Shown: in pieces, positions 22,553 to 33,552 of the stretch
Numbering within the stretch: position 1 is the first letter of the stretch
Layout: each line of letters starts with the position of its first letter
NCBI RefSeq assembly: GCF_000143415.4
Contig: NW_003314408.1
Span: 1 to 42,649 of the forward strand
Direction: 5' to 3'
From: Selaginella moellendorffii
Lineage: Eukaryota > Streptophyta > Lycopodiopsida > Selaginellales > Selaginellaceae
Length of the DNA: 42,649 nucleotides
The notes under the pieces: generated by a model
What the model saw: the letters and a program-made list of their open reading frames with translations, nothing else
What the model was told of the DNA's origin: nothing
The model's database searches: none
Made by a program: the position numbers and the translations under genes

Positions 22553-23407
22553 ATGGCAATTTTTCTGGCCCCTCAAGACTCCTCCTTGATGGATGCGATC
22601 AGAAACAATCTTCAATCCGACAACCTCGCCAGCGACATTTTCCCCCATCTTCAGACTGGACACCCATTGACTCCCGACTGCCGGCAATTTGATGAGTTCA
22701 AGTTCTTAGATGGCTTGTTATACCGTGGGGAGCAACTTTACGTTCCTGAAGGTGATGCTCAAAGGTTGGTCCTGATGGCATGCCACGATAACCTAACTGC
22801 TAGTCACTTTGGCATTGCAAAAACCTATGAGCTGATTGCATAGGACTTTTGGTGGCCTCACATGGACAACTACATCAAAGCTTTTGTTACCTCCTATGAC
22901 ACTTGCACCCGAAATAAAGTATCTCGCCACCTTCCTTCAAGTTTGCTTTGTTCCCTCTTGGTCCCTTCAAGTCCTTGGGAATCCATCTCCATGGATTTCT
23001 TGAGTGATCTTCCAAGTTCTGGAGGTTTCAACAGCATTTTAGTCGTGGTGGATCACTTCACAAATATAGCACACTTCCTGCCGTGTACCAAGGAGTTTTC
23101 GGGCAAGGACATGGCAACACTGGTATTTAGGGAAATTTTCCGACTTCATGGGATTCCTGCAGATGTGGTTTTGGATTGGGGACCTCAGTTCATCTCTCAT
23201 TTCTGGCAATGGTTCTTGCAGCTGCTTGGAGTGAAGGGCAGCCTCTCTTCGGCGTATCATCCTCAAACTGATGAACAGTCCAAGCGAATGATTCAGATGT
23301 TGGAACAATTCTTGAGGTGCTTCATCAACTATCATCAGGATGACTGGTTTGATATCCTTCCCCTTGCTAAGTTCTCCTATAACAACTCTGTTCACTCCTC
23401 CCTTTGA
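22553..23407 (+). pseudogene. gypsy integrase remnant
   Basis: The HHCC zinc region is visible as ACHDNLTASHFGIAKTY ... DFWWPHM ... YDTC; the first Cys of the pair is changed to Tyr. The core has SMDFLSDLPSS, VLDWGPQFISHFW and AYHPQTDEQSKRMIQMLEQF, corresponding to D, D and E of the DDE site. A stop lies between the zinc region and the core, and the frame is lost after FSYNNSVHSS. The C-terminal tail (23408-23840) carries a LDPFPIIAIINPVTY block like the GPY/F module. Confidence 0.8.
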
Positions 23408-23957
23408 GTTTGCCCCTTCTTTGCAAACTCTAGCCGAAATTCCTGATTCAATCTCTCACTTTCTTCTCCATCCGAATCCTCATTCAAATCCCTGCTCTGA
23501 GGCATTTGTCTCCAACCTCCACAAAATCCACAACTCCATCTCCTTCCACCTCCATCGTGCTCAAGAATCTCACAAAATATTCGCTAATGTCCATCATCAG
23601 GATTATCCCCCTTACAATATCAGGGATAAAGTCTAGCTCCTCAGGCGAAATATCTCCATCATCAGGCCATGTCCCAAACTTGATTTCAAATGTCTCGATC
23701 CTTTCCCTATCATTGCCATCATTAATCCTGTCACTTATTGCCTTGCACTTCCCTCCTCATATAAAATTCACCCCATTTTTCACTCCTCTCTCCTTGAGCC
23801 TTATATTCCTAGTCCTATTCTAAATTGGGTCATTCTTTCGCCTCCACCAATGGCAAAAAGGATGAAATACAATGCACGAGAGAATGAAAAAAGAGAGAAA
23901 AAATGGTGAATGCTGTGGGTGCAATGTAGAGCTGCCGGTGCCAATGCAAGAACACTT

Positions 23958-24690
23958 TCTGCTATCCAGGCCATCATGCCAGGCATAGTCTAGAGGAATC
24001 TGCTTGCAAGTCCATGGACCTCCTCAAAGACCAGGGAGCCCCGACGCAAAGCTTGGGATTCCCTATGAAACTCGAGTTGAACATGGGGACGTCCAGTGCT
24101 TGTGGAAGCACTCAAGAAAAGTTGTTATATGAGACGTTGAAGAGCAGGAAATCTTTGAGCCTCATTCTGGTCAGCACCGGAGGAATGTCGTCGCTGAGCT
24201 TGTTCCTGGATGAGTTGAGTGACACCATCTTTACAATAGAAGGTGGTATGGAACCGGACAGGTGATGGACCCGTCAAGGATGGCAAGGCTGCTCAAGTTG
24301 CTCCGAATTCCACCTTCCAGATAGTTTGATCCCAACAGCAACTTTGAGCACAGACTGTCCAGTATGGTACCTGAGAGCTTATCTGTGAACTCATTCAGTA
24401 CTTGCAGCTTGTCAATGTCCGTGGGGATTGTTCCAGTCAACTTGTTGTGGATTCTCAACGTCTGGAGATTAGTGAGCTGCAGCGGCACCAAGCCTTTGAA
24501 ATAGTTTCGTAAATCTCCAAGATGGTCATACGAGGCAATCCCAAAGACAGCTTGTTGTAGTCGAACGGACTTGCAGTCCTAGTAGACCAGGATTCCTCCA
24601 GAGAGGCTGTTGTTGAAGAGATGAGCTTTCTGGAGTCGGTCCCCAGTGCACGAGCCGCTTGGAACCGCTTCGGTGAGGAGATTTGTGGAG
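23958..24690 (-). pseudogene. Truncated LRR receptor-kinase pseudogene (copy 2)
   Basis: Same fragment as at 6905-7654. The LRR blocks LQTLRIHNKLTGTIPTDIDK and LQVLNEF are readable, with additional small in-frame deletions. The juxtamembrane block ending FIGNPKL is also present. The shared stop and missing kinase show that the gene was already dead before the duplication. Confidence 0.7.
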
Positions 24691-24807
24691 ACGTCGAATA
24701 TCTCAGTTCAATTAAGCCACCCTTTTGTGCCTGCCAACCCTTAAATTTTCTTATCTATATAATAGAAAAATGTAAATTCATGAAGAGGGTTAGGGTTTCT
24801 ACAACAG

Positions 24808-25251
24808 ATGAGGATCTGTTTGTTCGAGTATTACCTGCTTGCGCAACAGTGCTCCCCTATGATCGAGGAGGCCTTTGATTATCTTGAGCACGACGAGCCT
24901 CCACCAATGGACGACGAGCTTCCTCCGCAGGATGATCCGAATGAAGATCGGGAGCTCCAAGCAGCGATCGCTCCGGCTGTGAGGAAGAAGAGGGCGGCCC
25001 CCTGGGAAAGATAACCATGCAGTGTTCCAGCCCGCCCACGAAGGCCTTCCCACCAGCGATGATCTTGAGCTAGCAAAATCGATCAAACCACCCTGCAAGA
25101 CTTGTGGCGAGCCCTCCAGTTTCAACGACTTTAACAACAAGAAGATCACGCAGCCGCGATACAAGTGTAAGAACAAGGTCTGCTGAAGCGTGATTCCAAG
25201 TTCCTGTTAAAGGACGAGAAGATCTTGAGGGAGCTTGGTTTGATCATCTAG
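24808..25251 (+). pseudogene. Broken AT-hook/Dof-like gene (copy 2)
   Basis: Counterpart of the gene at 7746. It starts identically and keeps the acidic N-terminus. It lacks the roughly 100-bp basic/proline-rich stretch that follows ELPP, gains a short insert after DRE, and loses two G in the AT-hook codons, so the frame ends at 25014. A further single base is missing at the CCK codons of the finger. The zinc-finger region is still recognisable at nucleotide level to 25251. Confidence 0.75.
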
Positions 25252-25347
25252 AGTAATTATTAAATATGATGGTTTTCATTACTAGCTTTAGTAAGTACAT
25301 GGACCTTTATTTTCCATCTGGTAAACTTCAATGAATAGATGAATTAT

Positions 25348-25535
25348 TAGGGTATGGAAACGCACATGAAAATACCCAGATCCGGACTGGGCATACACTG
25401 TAAATAGCGAAGTGACCACGTCAATGACAGGAGAGGAACAAAAGTCTGTTACCTCCTCCCCAAAGTCATTGGTGTCATGTAAACCCTAAACCCTAAGGTA
25501 AATTAACTAAGAAAGTTTATGCATGAATGTATGAT
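25348..25535. other. Copy-2-specific replacement with telomere-like motif
   Basis: This stretch has no counterpart in copy 1. It contains aaaccctaaaccctaagg (25481-25497), about two and a half units of the plant telomere repeat TTTAGGG on the other strand. It starts with a gggtat...ataccc inverted pair about 20 nt apart. Confidence 0.5.
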
Positions 25536-25649
25536 AAAACCACATGCATTGTTTTGTTCCTCAAAAGCTCTGAATTGGCATAATTAAACAATTTTTCATT
25601 CCCAAACTGTTTTCATCTTTCTATAATGTGGAGGGAGGAAGAACTTCAA

Positions 25650-26155
25650 ATAATAGTACTTGATATTTAATCCCAACAAGGGAAATTCTTGTTTTTGTTG
25701 TGAAGAATTTAGGTCATTGTTCTAATCCAATAGAAAGTTGTTATTGTGTTTTTGAAAGTTTTTTCCAATTATCAGTGTTCCCCTTTTGAGCAGACTCATT
25801 CCCAATAGTGTTTACATCAGACAACCTTCTATTAGACTCAAGCACCACATGTGATCCTTCACTACACCCATTTCTTCATGCACCTTCTCTTCCTTGACCT
25901 CCGATCAACTATGACTATAACACCAATATTTATGTTGAGGCACTGAATCTGCTATAAAAGTCTATTGCACAATTTCAGCAAGCTCATTCACCATGAGTGT
26001 GATGGAAATGTTAGGTCCAATTCAGCTCTGCTATGTGCCTTTGTTGTTGTAATCCATAAACACATCTTGTTCTGATTAGCAAAGAAACGGTGGTGTGTGC
26101 CTTTTAAATGACTAGAGAAATTTTGAGGTTGAAAGGTAGTGGCTAGTTTTAAATC
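25650..26155. other. Copy-2-specific insertion of unknown type
   Basis: Copy 1 reads directly from acttcaaa into caattgtgttgcc (near 8730-8745), whereas copy 2 has about 500 extra bases between the same blocks. No termini or coding domains were recognised. Confidence 0.5.
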
Positions 26156-26520
26156 TTGTGTTGCCGTTGATGACAAACAATCCTCAATTCTGAAATTTCA
26201 TATATCTTGCATTTTGAGGTAGTAAGAAACACTATTAACAATAACAACTCTAAGTTACAACTTCTTACTGTCTAAATGCCACACTTGAATTGTACATATT
26301 ATTTGTCCACTACAAAATACCAACATAATTTCTACTTTCCATCATCTTTAGATTAGTATTGATGAAATCCATAAATTTCTGACAAATTTATTTTAACTTA
26401 TGAACACAAAGACAATTTGTGTTTCTGCATTTAAACATGAAACATTTTATAATTTACCAATAGTTACTTTCTTAATGAAATAATAAACTTGAAATATTAA
26501 TAATTTGTTGTGCATTGTAT

Positions 26521-27602
26521 GTAGCAACACTTGGTTTACTAATAGTAGCGTTATTTTTAATTATTAATCCAATTGATCAAATGGAAGTTTATAATTATAA
26601 ATATTAACTAATAGATGAGAATATACTAGGTAGTGTTTAGAAAATTTTATAAATTATAAACATGTTTATAAATCATAAATAAAAGATTAATCTAAATAAA
26701 TAACAACCATTAGATGGAAGAATATCCTAAAATATCCAAAAATATTTTAAGTATATTCACTACCATCCTATTCCCCTCAGGTTTGATTAAGCAAACCAAA
26801 AACTTATTTATAATATAAAAGTTATGAATGATTACAGACTACTTTATATATTGCCAATAGTAACTTTTCTTTAAGTTACTCTTCAAGAAGCAATAAAATA
26901 TGACATATTTTAATTCATGGTTGTGATTATTCTAAAAAATGGACTAGATTTAATAATTAAATCTACAATGCCTTGAAAGAACTTAAACTTTTTAATGAAA
27001 TGACAGAAAATTTTGGAAGGTAAAGAAAATTATATATTATAAACTAAAATTTATATTATTTATTTGGAACAAGAATATTACTATTTACCAAATGCATATA
27101 TGATACATAGATTTAATTATTTTATAGTAAATATTAATATTAGTATTTTATTTTGTTTCAGTGTTAAATTATAGTCACCATTGAGCTAATGATATTAAAG
27201 TATATTCTTTTAGAGTAATGAATATTTCTAGAATATCCAAGTATATTCTAGGATAGTTTTCAATCAAATGGTTGTGCTTTCTCATATTAATTTTTGATTT
27301 GCTTAAGCCAATCTGTAGGGGGGTGGGGTGGTAGTGGATATACCTAGAATATGTTTGAATATTCTAGGATATTTTACCATCTAACGGTTGTTATTCATTT
27401 AGATTAATCTTGTATTTATAATTTATAAACTTTCCTAAACACTTCTTAGTATATTCTAGTTTATTCTAAAATCTAATAGTAAGATTAATCTTGTGTTTAT
27501 AAATTATAAACAATTTTAAAATTTCATTTGATCAATGAGATTAATAAATAGGAATAACACTACTATTAAGCAAACTAAACGTTGGTGCATGGAATGCATA
27601 GC
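26521..27602. mobile_element. Foldback/MITE-like inverted-repeat element (copy 2)
   Basis: Better preserved copy of the element at 9185. The left terminus reads gcaacacttggtttactaat (26524 on) and the right terminus, on the other strand, tgcaccaacgtttagtttgc (ending about 27590). Arms extend inward to about 26815 and 27290, giving inverted repeats near 290 bp around a 470-bp AT-rich centre. No transposase, so it is non-autonomous. Present in both duplication copies, it predates the duplication. Confidence 0.65.
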
Positions 27603-28162
27603 AAATTATTTTTATAAGTTTTATAATTATTTTGTAATAAGAGTTAACTAGAACTAATATAAACCCTTTTTTACAGTTATTGTTTAAAGAGAAAAAAAAA
27701 ACTCCATTATTTTACTTGCAGAACTTCATCATTTTCATCAAACATCTATGCTTATTATACCAATAATAAGCAAATTTATCCCAAAAGGATCATTTCTATA
27801 GCACCACTTACTCAAAATATCTCTGACTTGATATTTTCATACTTAGAGAAGCTTTGGGAATAATAATACACTGTCTCCCAAAGAGCTTACTTAAAGTCTG
27901 AAGAGCACAATAAGTACTTCCTTTTCATTCTCTTACATGACATGATAAAATAACACAATCTACACATAGAAACACTTTTTTTTGCAACCTGTTGTTTAAT
28001 ATTTTTCTTTGCAACTAATTTTAATCATTATTCACATATCGCTATTCCCTTCTGTTGGTGTCATGGTATCTTGGAGAGGGATAAACTTTTATCAATTAGT
28101 ACGAATTCTATATTGGATTGAGTTTCTCCTACACAGTGAGATTTAAGCTGAAAAAGTCCAAT

Positions 28163-28289
28163 GTCAACTTAGTTTTAAAAGTCAACTTATATCCAAGCAA
28201 AAAACACGAAGCTGCTTAATGCTGCAACTTATTATTATCAATAGTTTATGATATCCCGTTTCTAATTTTGCGATTATGAGGAAAGTCAA
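28163..28289 (+). promoter_or_regulatory. W-box cores upstream of kinase copy 2
   Basis: GTCAA cores at 28163, 28181 and 28285, 65-190 bp upstream of the ATG. They correspond in part to those at 10832-10935 in copy 1. Possible WRKY sites; inference only. Confidence 0.3.
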
Positions 28290-28352
28290 CCAAGCTCTAT
28301 GTAATGTGCTTGAAAAGATTGAACTTGTCAGTCAGGATCGTGGGTACACACA

Positions 28353-30743
28353 ATGAATCCCCCCTTTCCAGACGCCCAGCTCGGGATCACCCGAATTGTG
28401 ATCCTCTTAATCCTGATCCAGGCTTTCCTAGCCGGTGGGAAGCTCCTCATGCACGCACAGGACGACGATTTTCCTCTCACCGATGCCGCCAGCAACAAGC
28501 TCCACGCCAGGTTCTTATCTCTCATTACTGCCATCCCTCCCAAGCTCACTTACGATGGAGCCACGGATCCATACTTCCGGGGCCAGGCCATTGTTGACAC
28601 CTTGTTCCTCCTGGAATCCAATTTCTCGCTGGTTCTCAACCTCTACTTTTATAACGTCGAGTACTGCGGCCCAAACTTTAGCCCCGACTTTGGTGGCACT
28701 GGCAGCAAGCTTCGTGCTGGATTCACGGCTCTCCTGCCGGATCTCCGAGGTCTCATGAACTTGAGCTATGGAGCGGCCTATGTCGCCCAAGGACAGTTCC
28801 AAGCCGGATACTACATCAAGGGCATGAACTTGAGAGGATCTAATGGATCGTGCTCGTCTCTCCGGGTGGAAAATTCCACGGATCATATTGGCTACTGCTA
28901 CGACTACGAAGACACGCGACTGAGTTACAGTGTTTTCGACAGGCTCTACCCGGGTTGCCGGATTCAATCTGCTACAAAGGCCGAGTACGTGCTGGAGATG
29001 CGAGAGGACTGCAACGCTGTGTTTAGCGACACCACTACCAACGAGGTTTTGTGGCAGTCGAAAACGAAGGGAAGCGGAAGGGACTGCGAGCTTGTTCTTG
29101 AAAAGACGGCGACGCTAGCTGTGTATGATCGAAACGGAACTGTCTTGGCGAGGTTTGGGACGAACAACTCCACGAATGCGTCCTTGTTTGCGGTCCAGGG
29201 AGATAGAAACATGGTGATCTATGCCATCAGCAACATGAAGACTCCAAAGGCGGTGTGGAGCTCACACACTTTCAAAGGCGAGCTTTTGGAAGTTACGATG
29301 TGAATCTCTTACATGCTTCTTCTTTCTCACTAGATCCATCTTCTCCGAATGGATCGACGCCGCAGCCAAATGGTACCAGCTCTGTTTCGCAGCCTTCGTT
29401 TAGCTCCAAGTCGAGGCGAGGGATTCGAACGATTGCAGTCTCCGTAGGAGCATCTCTCGTTGGAGTGGCACTGGTGATTTTGTGTGTTGTGCTGATTTTG
29501 CGAAAGAAAAGAAATCGTAAAGCTAGCCGGGAAGCGTTGAGCTGGCTACCACCCGGTTCCAAGGCCAGGAAATACTCGTACGAAGAGCTCCAAGAGGCTA
29601 CCAAAGGATTTCACAAGGACAACATGGTAGGCAGAGGCGGATTTGCGAGTGTGTACAAGGTAAGTCTCTGTTTCTTTCTTTCGAGAAGTTCCTCGACTTT
29701 TGATCACACACAGGGAGTTATAGACAATCACTTTGTTGCTGTCAAATACTTGACTAGCTCCGACTTGTCAGACAAGGCAAGGCGGGATTTCGAGAACGAG
29801 GTGTCTACGATTTGCCTCCTCCAGCACAAGAATGTTGTCAAGCTTTTTGGTTTCTGCTCTGAGAAAGAGCACAAGCTCATCGTCTGCGAGTTCATCGAGA
29901 ATGGAAACCTATCGGACGCTTTGTTTAGTAAGTTTCGCTAGATCCATGAAAGAGTTATCATGCTTTCTGTCTCGGCAGGGTCTCCAGACAAAGGTTTGGA
30001 GCTAAATTGGACAGCCAGATACAACATCTGTGTGGGAGTTGCGCAAGGTCTGGCATACTTGCACGGAGAAACATCACAGGCAACCATCGTGCACAGAGAC
30101 ATCAAGGCCCTCAACATCCTTCTAGCAAGCAATCTCGAGGCAAAGATCTCGGACTTCGGCCTGGCAAGACTGATCCAGGAAGATCGGAGCTATATCAGCA
30201 CACGAGCCGCAGGAACAGTGTAAGTTTTTTTATGTCCAAAAACTTCAACTTCCATGGAGATCGTTTCCAGTGGCTATCTAGCTCCAGAGTACGCTCTCTC
30301 CGGCCAGCTCACCGAGAAGGCCGATGTCTACTCGTTTGGGATCCTTGTCCTGGAGATCTTGAGTGGAAGGATAAACATGGATTTCACACTCTTGGATGGC
30401 GATTACTTCCTTCTCGAACGGGTGAGTGGTTTTAAACTCTATATCTTCGTCTAAGATCCTTCTTCCAAACCAGGCGTGGAATGTCTTTCAGAGCGGCCAC
30501 CTCCGGGAGATGATTGACAAGCGACTGGATGTGGGCGAAGAGCGAGATATTCATGAGATGGAGCGCGTGTTCTTGGTGGCTCTCCACTGCACGCAAGCCG
30601 GCGGCAGCAAGCGCCCGTCGATGTTTAGAGTGGTGGGAATGCTCATGGGAGACATGGAAATCGGTGGCACCATCTGCAGGCCTGGCTTCCTCGTTGATCT
30701 GAGGCAAAACCTCGAGCAGTCCAAATCTTTGACCAAAACTTGA
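28353..30743 (+). CDS. Bulb-lectin receptor-like kinase, copy 2 (intact)
   Basis: Six exons: 28353-29277, 29334-29659, 29714-29927, 29979-30219, 30271-30421, 30474-30743; 708 residues. Residues about 12-36 are a signal peptide. About 37-210 is an ectodomain of unknown family with several Cys and N-glycosylation sites. About 210-305 is a B-lectin domain in which only the third repeat keeps the mannose motif (QGDRNMVIY). The transmembrane helix is at about 339-364, and the kinase runs from about 407 ([10 protein letters not shown]) with Lys428, HRD Asp529 and DFG Asp547. An RD kinase of this layout is a plasma-membrane receptor, in plants often linked to defence or symbiosis. Four introns have GT-AG ends and are 51-54 nt. 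The first uses AAAG/GCGAGC and a pyrimidine-rich CACTAG acceptor, a GC-AG intron; the alternative (GT at 29292 with an acceptor at about 29365) also keeps the frame. Confidence 0.88.
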
Positions 30744-30840
30744 CACGTTTGCGTTATTTAACTGAAGTGGTACTTTTGACTGTGTCCAAATGCTCAAAGA
30801 AGTCTACTGTGAGAGTGTCGCATGATCGCTGGGAAATCAA

Positions 30841-31346
30841 TGCAGTGTCATTGATGGTAATCACATGCTAAGAAGGCCTAACAGACATTTGGCTCCATAG
30901 AAACAACACTAATTCAGACTCAAAGGAGATAAAATATTTAAAAGTAAATAGGACTATTCTACCTCTTTTTTACATTAAGTTTTATGTGAGTATGATATGG
31001 GTTGCCTTTATTGAATGAGAACATCAAGCCTATTTCATTTGTGGGCTAGTGACATGTAAAACATTTGATTTCATTGCCTACTCAAAAACCATAAAAATCA
31101 ACTAACCAAACCTAAAGTTTGTATTTTGGTTTTCTACATATGATACCCAGCATTTCTAATGCAAAATCCTTGCAAGCCAGATTTCACCATTTGTTTAGAT
31201 AAATATTTACCGTGGTATAAACAGACTATTGAACACATAAATAGCAAAATTAAATGTTTAAGAACTTCGAATTATCATTTTTTACTTGTACCAACACTAC
31301 TTATAGAGAGAATAGTTAGTTTTTTTAGTAAGTTTTTTTAGCAAGT
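30841..31346. other. AT-rich spacer
   Basis: Unique DNA after the duplication end. No gene recognised. Confidence 0.5.
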
Positions 31347-31460
31347 TGTTATTCATTTAGATTAATCTTGTTTATAATTATTGATCAATTGGCTTATTCA
31401 AAAATACTAAATAAAAACAACACTACTATTAAACAAATCAAGTATTGTTACATGCAACAC
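31347..31460. mobile_element. Fragment of the inverted-repeat element
   Basis: Matches the outer part of the right arm of the elements at 9185 and 26521 (gttattcatttagattaatc, then aacactactattaaacaaat, then the outer terminus with catgcaacacacagcaaatt). Only this end is present. Confidence 0.55.
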
Positions 31461-31612
31461 ACAGCAAATTATTATCTAAGCACATTTTATTTTGAATGTG
31501 GTTTTTGACATTAGTTACCATATTTACAAATTGGTTCAAAGTTCCATTGTAGCAAGGGTGGGCGTGGCAACAAGGAAAAGATCTCCATCCCTAAGCAACC
31601 AAGAGATGGGGT

Positions 31613-31735
31613 GTGCTTAAGCTGGTAGCAAGGCTAAAGCAGATGGAGTGTTATTTCGTCAGCACTAGCAACCTCTACCAGGAGCTGGAGATCCTTGTGG
31701 ACCTGGAGCAGGCAGAGGATGAAAAAGTGCCAGGG
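31613..31735 (+). pseudogene. PSI/DUF3475-like protein fragment
   Basis: About 40 codons read LKLVARLKQMECYFVSTSN, LYQELEILVDLEQAEDE. This resembles the start of the conserved region of plant PSK-simulator (PSI, DUF3475/DUF668) proteins, where K.M.R.VA.T..LYQE.E.L.ELEQ is typical. No flanking exons or remaining domains were found; the frame opens with GTG and runs into AT-rich sequence. A captured or decayed gene scrap. Confidence 0.4.
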
Positions 31736-31966
31736 ATCATCAAGCAATCTCACGAAGACTTAGATTTTTTTTTTGTTCACATCACCAATTCCTTTTTGCC
31801 ATGTGGGCCTCCATGCTGTAAATCAGAACAAGTTTTAACAGGAGGTGCACAGCAATGGTGTCTCAGTCCCCAAGAAAAGAAAGCCACATCTTACCTGCAG
31901 CCGAATATATGTAGAGAATTATATTGGGATTTAACCAACACACAAATATACATGCAATAAAATTTT

Positions 31967-32016
31967 GTGTCAGTGTCTACAACAGTAATATACATACAAA
32001 TTTGTACATAAAGTTT
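31967..32016 (+). repeat. Dispersed 50-bp repeat, copy b
   Basis: Counterpart of 4951-5000. Shares gtgtcagtgtcta, atatacatacaaat and gtacataaagttt. Flanks differ. Confidence 0.45.
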
Positions 32017-32325
32017 TGTCATATTTAAAGTATGTGAATTTTGTCTGCATATGGACACCGGCATAAAACTTTATTCCACATGACATTTTGATTTGAATCC
32101 ACCTTCTTGATCTTGCTTGTCTTGTTTCTTTTGTCTAGAAATTTTTTTCATGATAACTCTTATCTTAACAGGTTTTACAGAAGTTTCTATCTACGCTCAA
32201 TTCCACATGAGCTATGACCATCCCGTTAGAGATCCTGAACAGGGAAAACCACTAGTGAGATTTTCATAAAATCCCACTTATAATCATGATCAAGGAAGCC
32301 GACAGAAAGCGCCAGTGAAATATCT
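32017..32325. other. Spacer
   Basis: No feature recognised. Confidence 0.4.
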
Positions 32326-32760
32326 ATCGTCCTGGAATGAGATGATCGCAGCATATGCTCAAAGTCTTTCCTCTCAGCGGATGCCAAAACCATCAACAGA
32401 GATGGCCAAGAGCATCACGAAACTGTAAGAGCTTGTTTGATTCGATGAGTGAAGATGCCACAGCACAGAATCGGGACTTGGAACGCGCTTTTCAACGAGA
32501 TCCGACACAGCCAGAGCCCGGCAAGTGTTTGCTTCCATGCCCGACTGGGAGAGGAGCCTCTGGACGTGGCTCCTCCGACAGCTCGCCAAGAGGAAGCCAG
32601 TGCTTGATCGGGGCGTGGAACACAATTACCTCCCCGTACGAATACCCCAGCAAGCCAAGGAGCTCTTTGATGCCGCTGATGAGCGAGATGGCGTCTCCTG
32701 GACTGCCGTAATCGCAGCGCTCTCGCCTCCAGGAGGTGATGGTACGAATTCAAGATGAAA
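32326..32760 (+). pseudogene. PPR (pentatricopeptide repeat) pseudogene
   Basis: Pieces of PLS-type PPR repeats can be read in different frames: SWNEMIAAYAQ, LFDSMSEDA, ARQVFASMPDWE and AKELFDAADERDGVSWTAVIAAL. These match the helix-turn-helix repeat consensus of plant organelle RNA-binding PPR proteins (VSWN.MI.AYAQ, A..LFD.M). Stops and frameshifts lie between every piece, so it is dead. Sequence to about 32900 may hold a further eroded repeat (TFLVLAVLAGLGFERSN). It lies convergent with the knottin gene on the other strand. Confidence 0.6.
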
Positions 32761-33074
32761 GTACAAAAAAACCCAGCTTCTCCGTTGTCCACCTTCCTAG
32801 TCCTCGCAGTGCTGGCGGGGTTGGGCTTCGAGCGGAGCAACGTCCGTCAGACTCTGCTTCGTGGCATCAGAGAGCTCTTTCTGCAAGAAGACATTGTACA
32901 TATGGTATTAATCGGTAGCCACGAACTTCTGTGGAACTTCAACCTTCCCTCGGTCATGGGAGCTACATTCTGGGAAGGAGGAAATAGAAACTATTATAAG
33001 TTCATATGGGATACACCATCATCAAACAACCTATATGTTGTTTGGAAGTCACACACCGAGATACACAGACTCAG

Positions 33075-33526
33075 TCACGCACACCATCCACCAACTCCGA
33101 AGATGACTGCCACGCACGTTAGCCCCTCACAGCACTGTGTTCCCTTTGGAAGATAGTCCGGTGCACAACTCTTGCCTTTGCCGGCACATGAGTTCCCATT
33201 GGCATTCGAGAGGAGAGCTAGATCATTAAAGATGCGAACCACGTCTTGGTAAAGCTCATGATCTTCATCTGCAAAATCTTATAATGAGCAAAAGAGCCAA
33301 TAAAATCTCACACTCACCAATGTTACTGTCTTTAGCAAGATCAACTACCTCTTTGTTTTCCAGGGTGATGTCGTAAACCTCAGGACTTTCTCCTGCATCA
33401 TTTGGAATATAAATGACCAAGAAACTTGAGCCACATCTCACACTCACCGATATTAACAGGACGAGCAGATGCTATAAACATTATCATAGTGAAGATAGTA
33501 AAGACGAGAGGCATTGCCATTGACAT
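33075..33526 (-). CDS. Secreted knottin-type cysteine-rich peptide precursor
   Basis: Three exons, in minus-strand order: 33448-33526, 33318-33392, 33075-33268, joined by GT-AG introns of 55 and 49 nt, all in phase 1; 115 residues with stop TGA at 33075. Exon 1 is a signal peptide (residues 1 to about 22, hydrophobic LVFTIFTMIMFIASA). Exon 2 (25 residues) and the start of exon 3 form an acidic propeptide. The C-terminal part has six cysteines at 79, 86, 97, 98, 103 and 114, spacing C-X6-C-X10-CC-X4-C-X10-C. This is the framework of inhibitor-cystine-knot peptides, a fold used by plant antimicrobial peptides and protease inhibitors. Role is inferred only as extracellular peptide, perhaps antimicrobial. 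The consistent phases and conserved cysteine order argue for a functional gene. Its promoter region is LTR sequence (old LTR piece 33553-33631, then the 33632 insertion). Confidence 0.78.
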
Positions 33527-33552
33527 GATACTAACTGATTGAATGAGCTCTA

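Larger units (their letters stand above)
19022..23846 (+). mobile_element. Decayed Ty3/gypsy retrotransposon, 3'-truncated
   Basis: Starts with TGTCAGG at 19022, followed by an LTR-like stretch with three CCACATTC(C/T)TGA-type repeats and a TATA-like site near 19247-19257. Then come gag (19432-20394), protease (20430-20702), RT/RNase H (21104-22388), integrase (22553-23407) and a C-terminal tail to about 23840. Domains keep their order with scattered stops (mostly TAG/TAA) and a few frameshifts. The element ends abruptly where duplication copy 2 begins, so the 3' LTR is lost and no target duplication can be tested. I found no clear tRNA primer site. Confidence 0.85.
23849..30840 (+). repeat. 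Segmental duplication, copy 2
   Basis: Direct repeat of 6796-13475. It differs by an insertion/replacement at 25348-25535, an extra block at about 25650-26155, many spacer indels, and decay of the Dof-like gene. The left border abuts the truncated gypsy element; the right border falls after catgatcgct at about 30840. Confidence 0.9.

Noticed and set aside
32755-33156. 133-codon open frame on the plus strand
   Set aside because: Overlaps the knottin exon 3 on the other strand; the first part looks like an eroded PPR end. Not supported as a separate gene.
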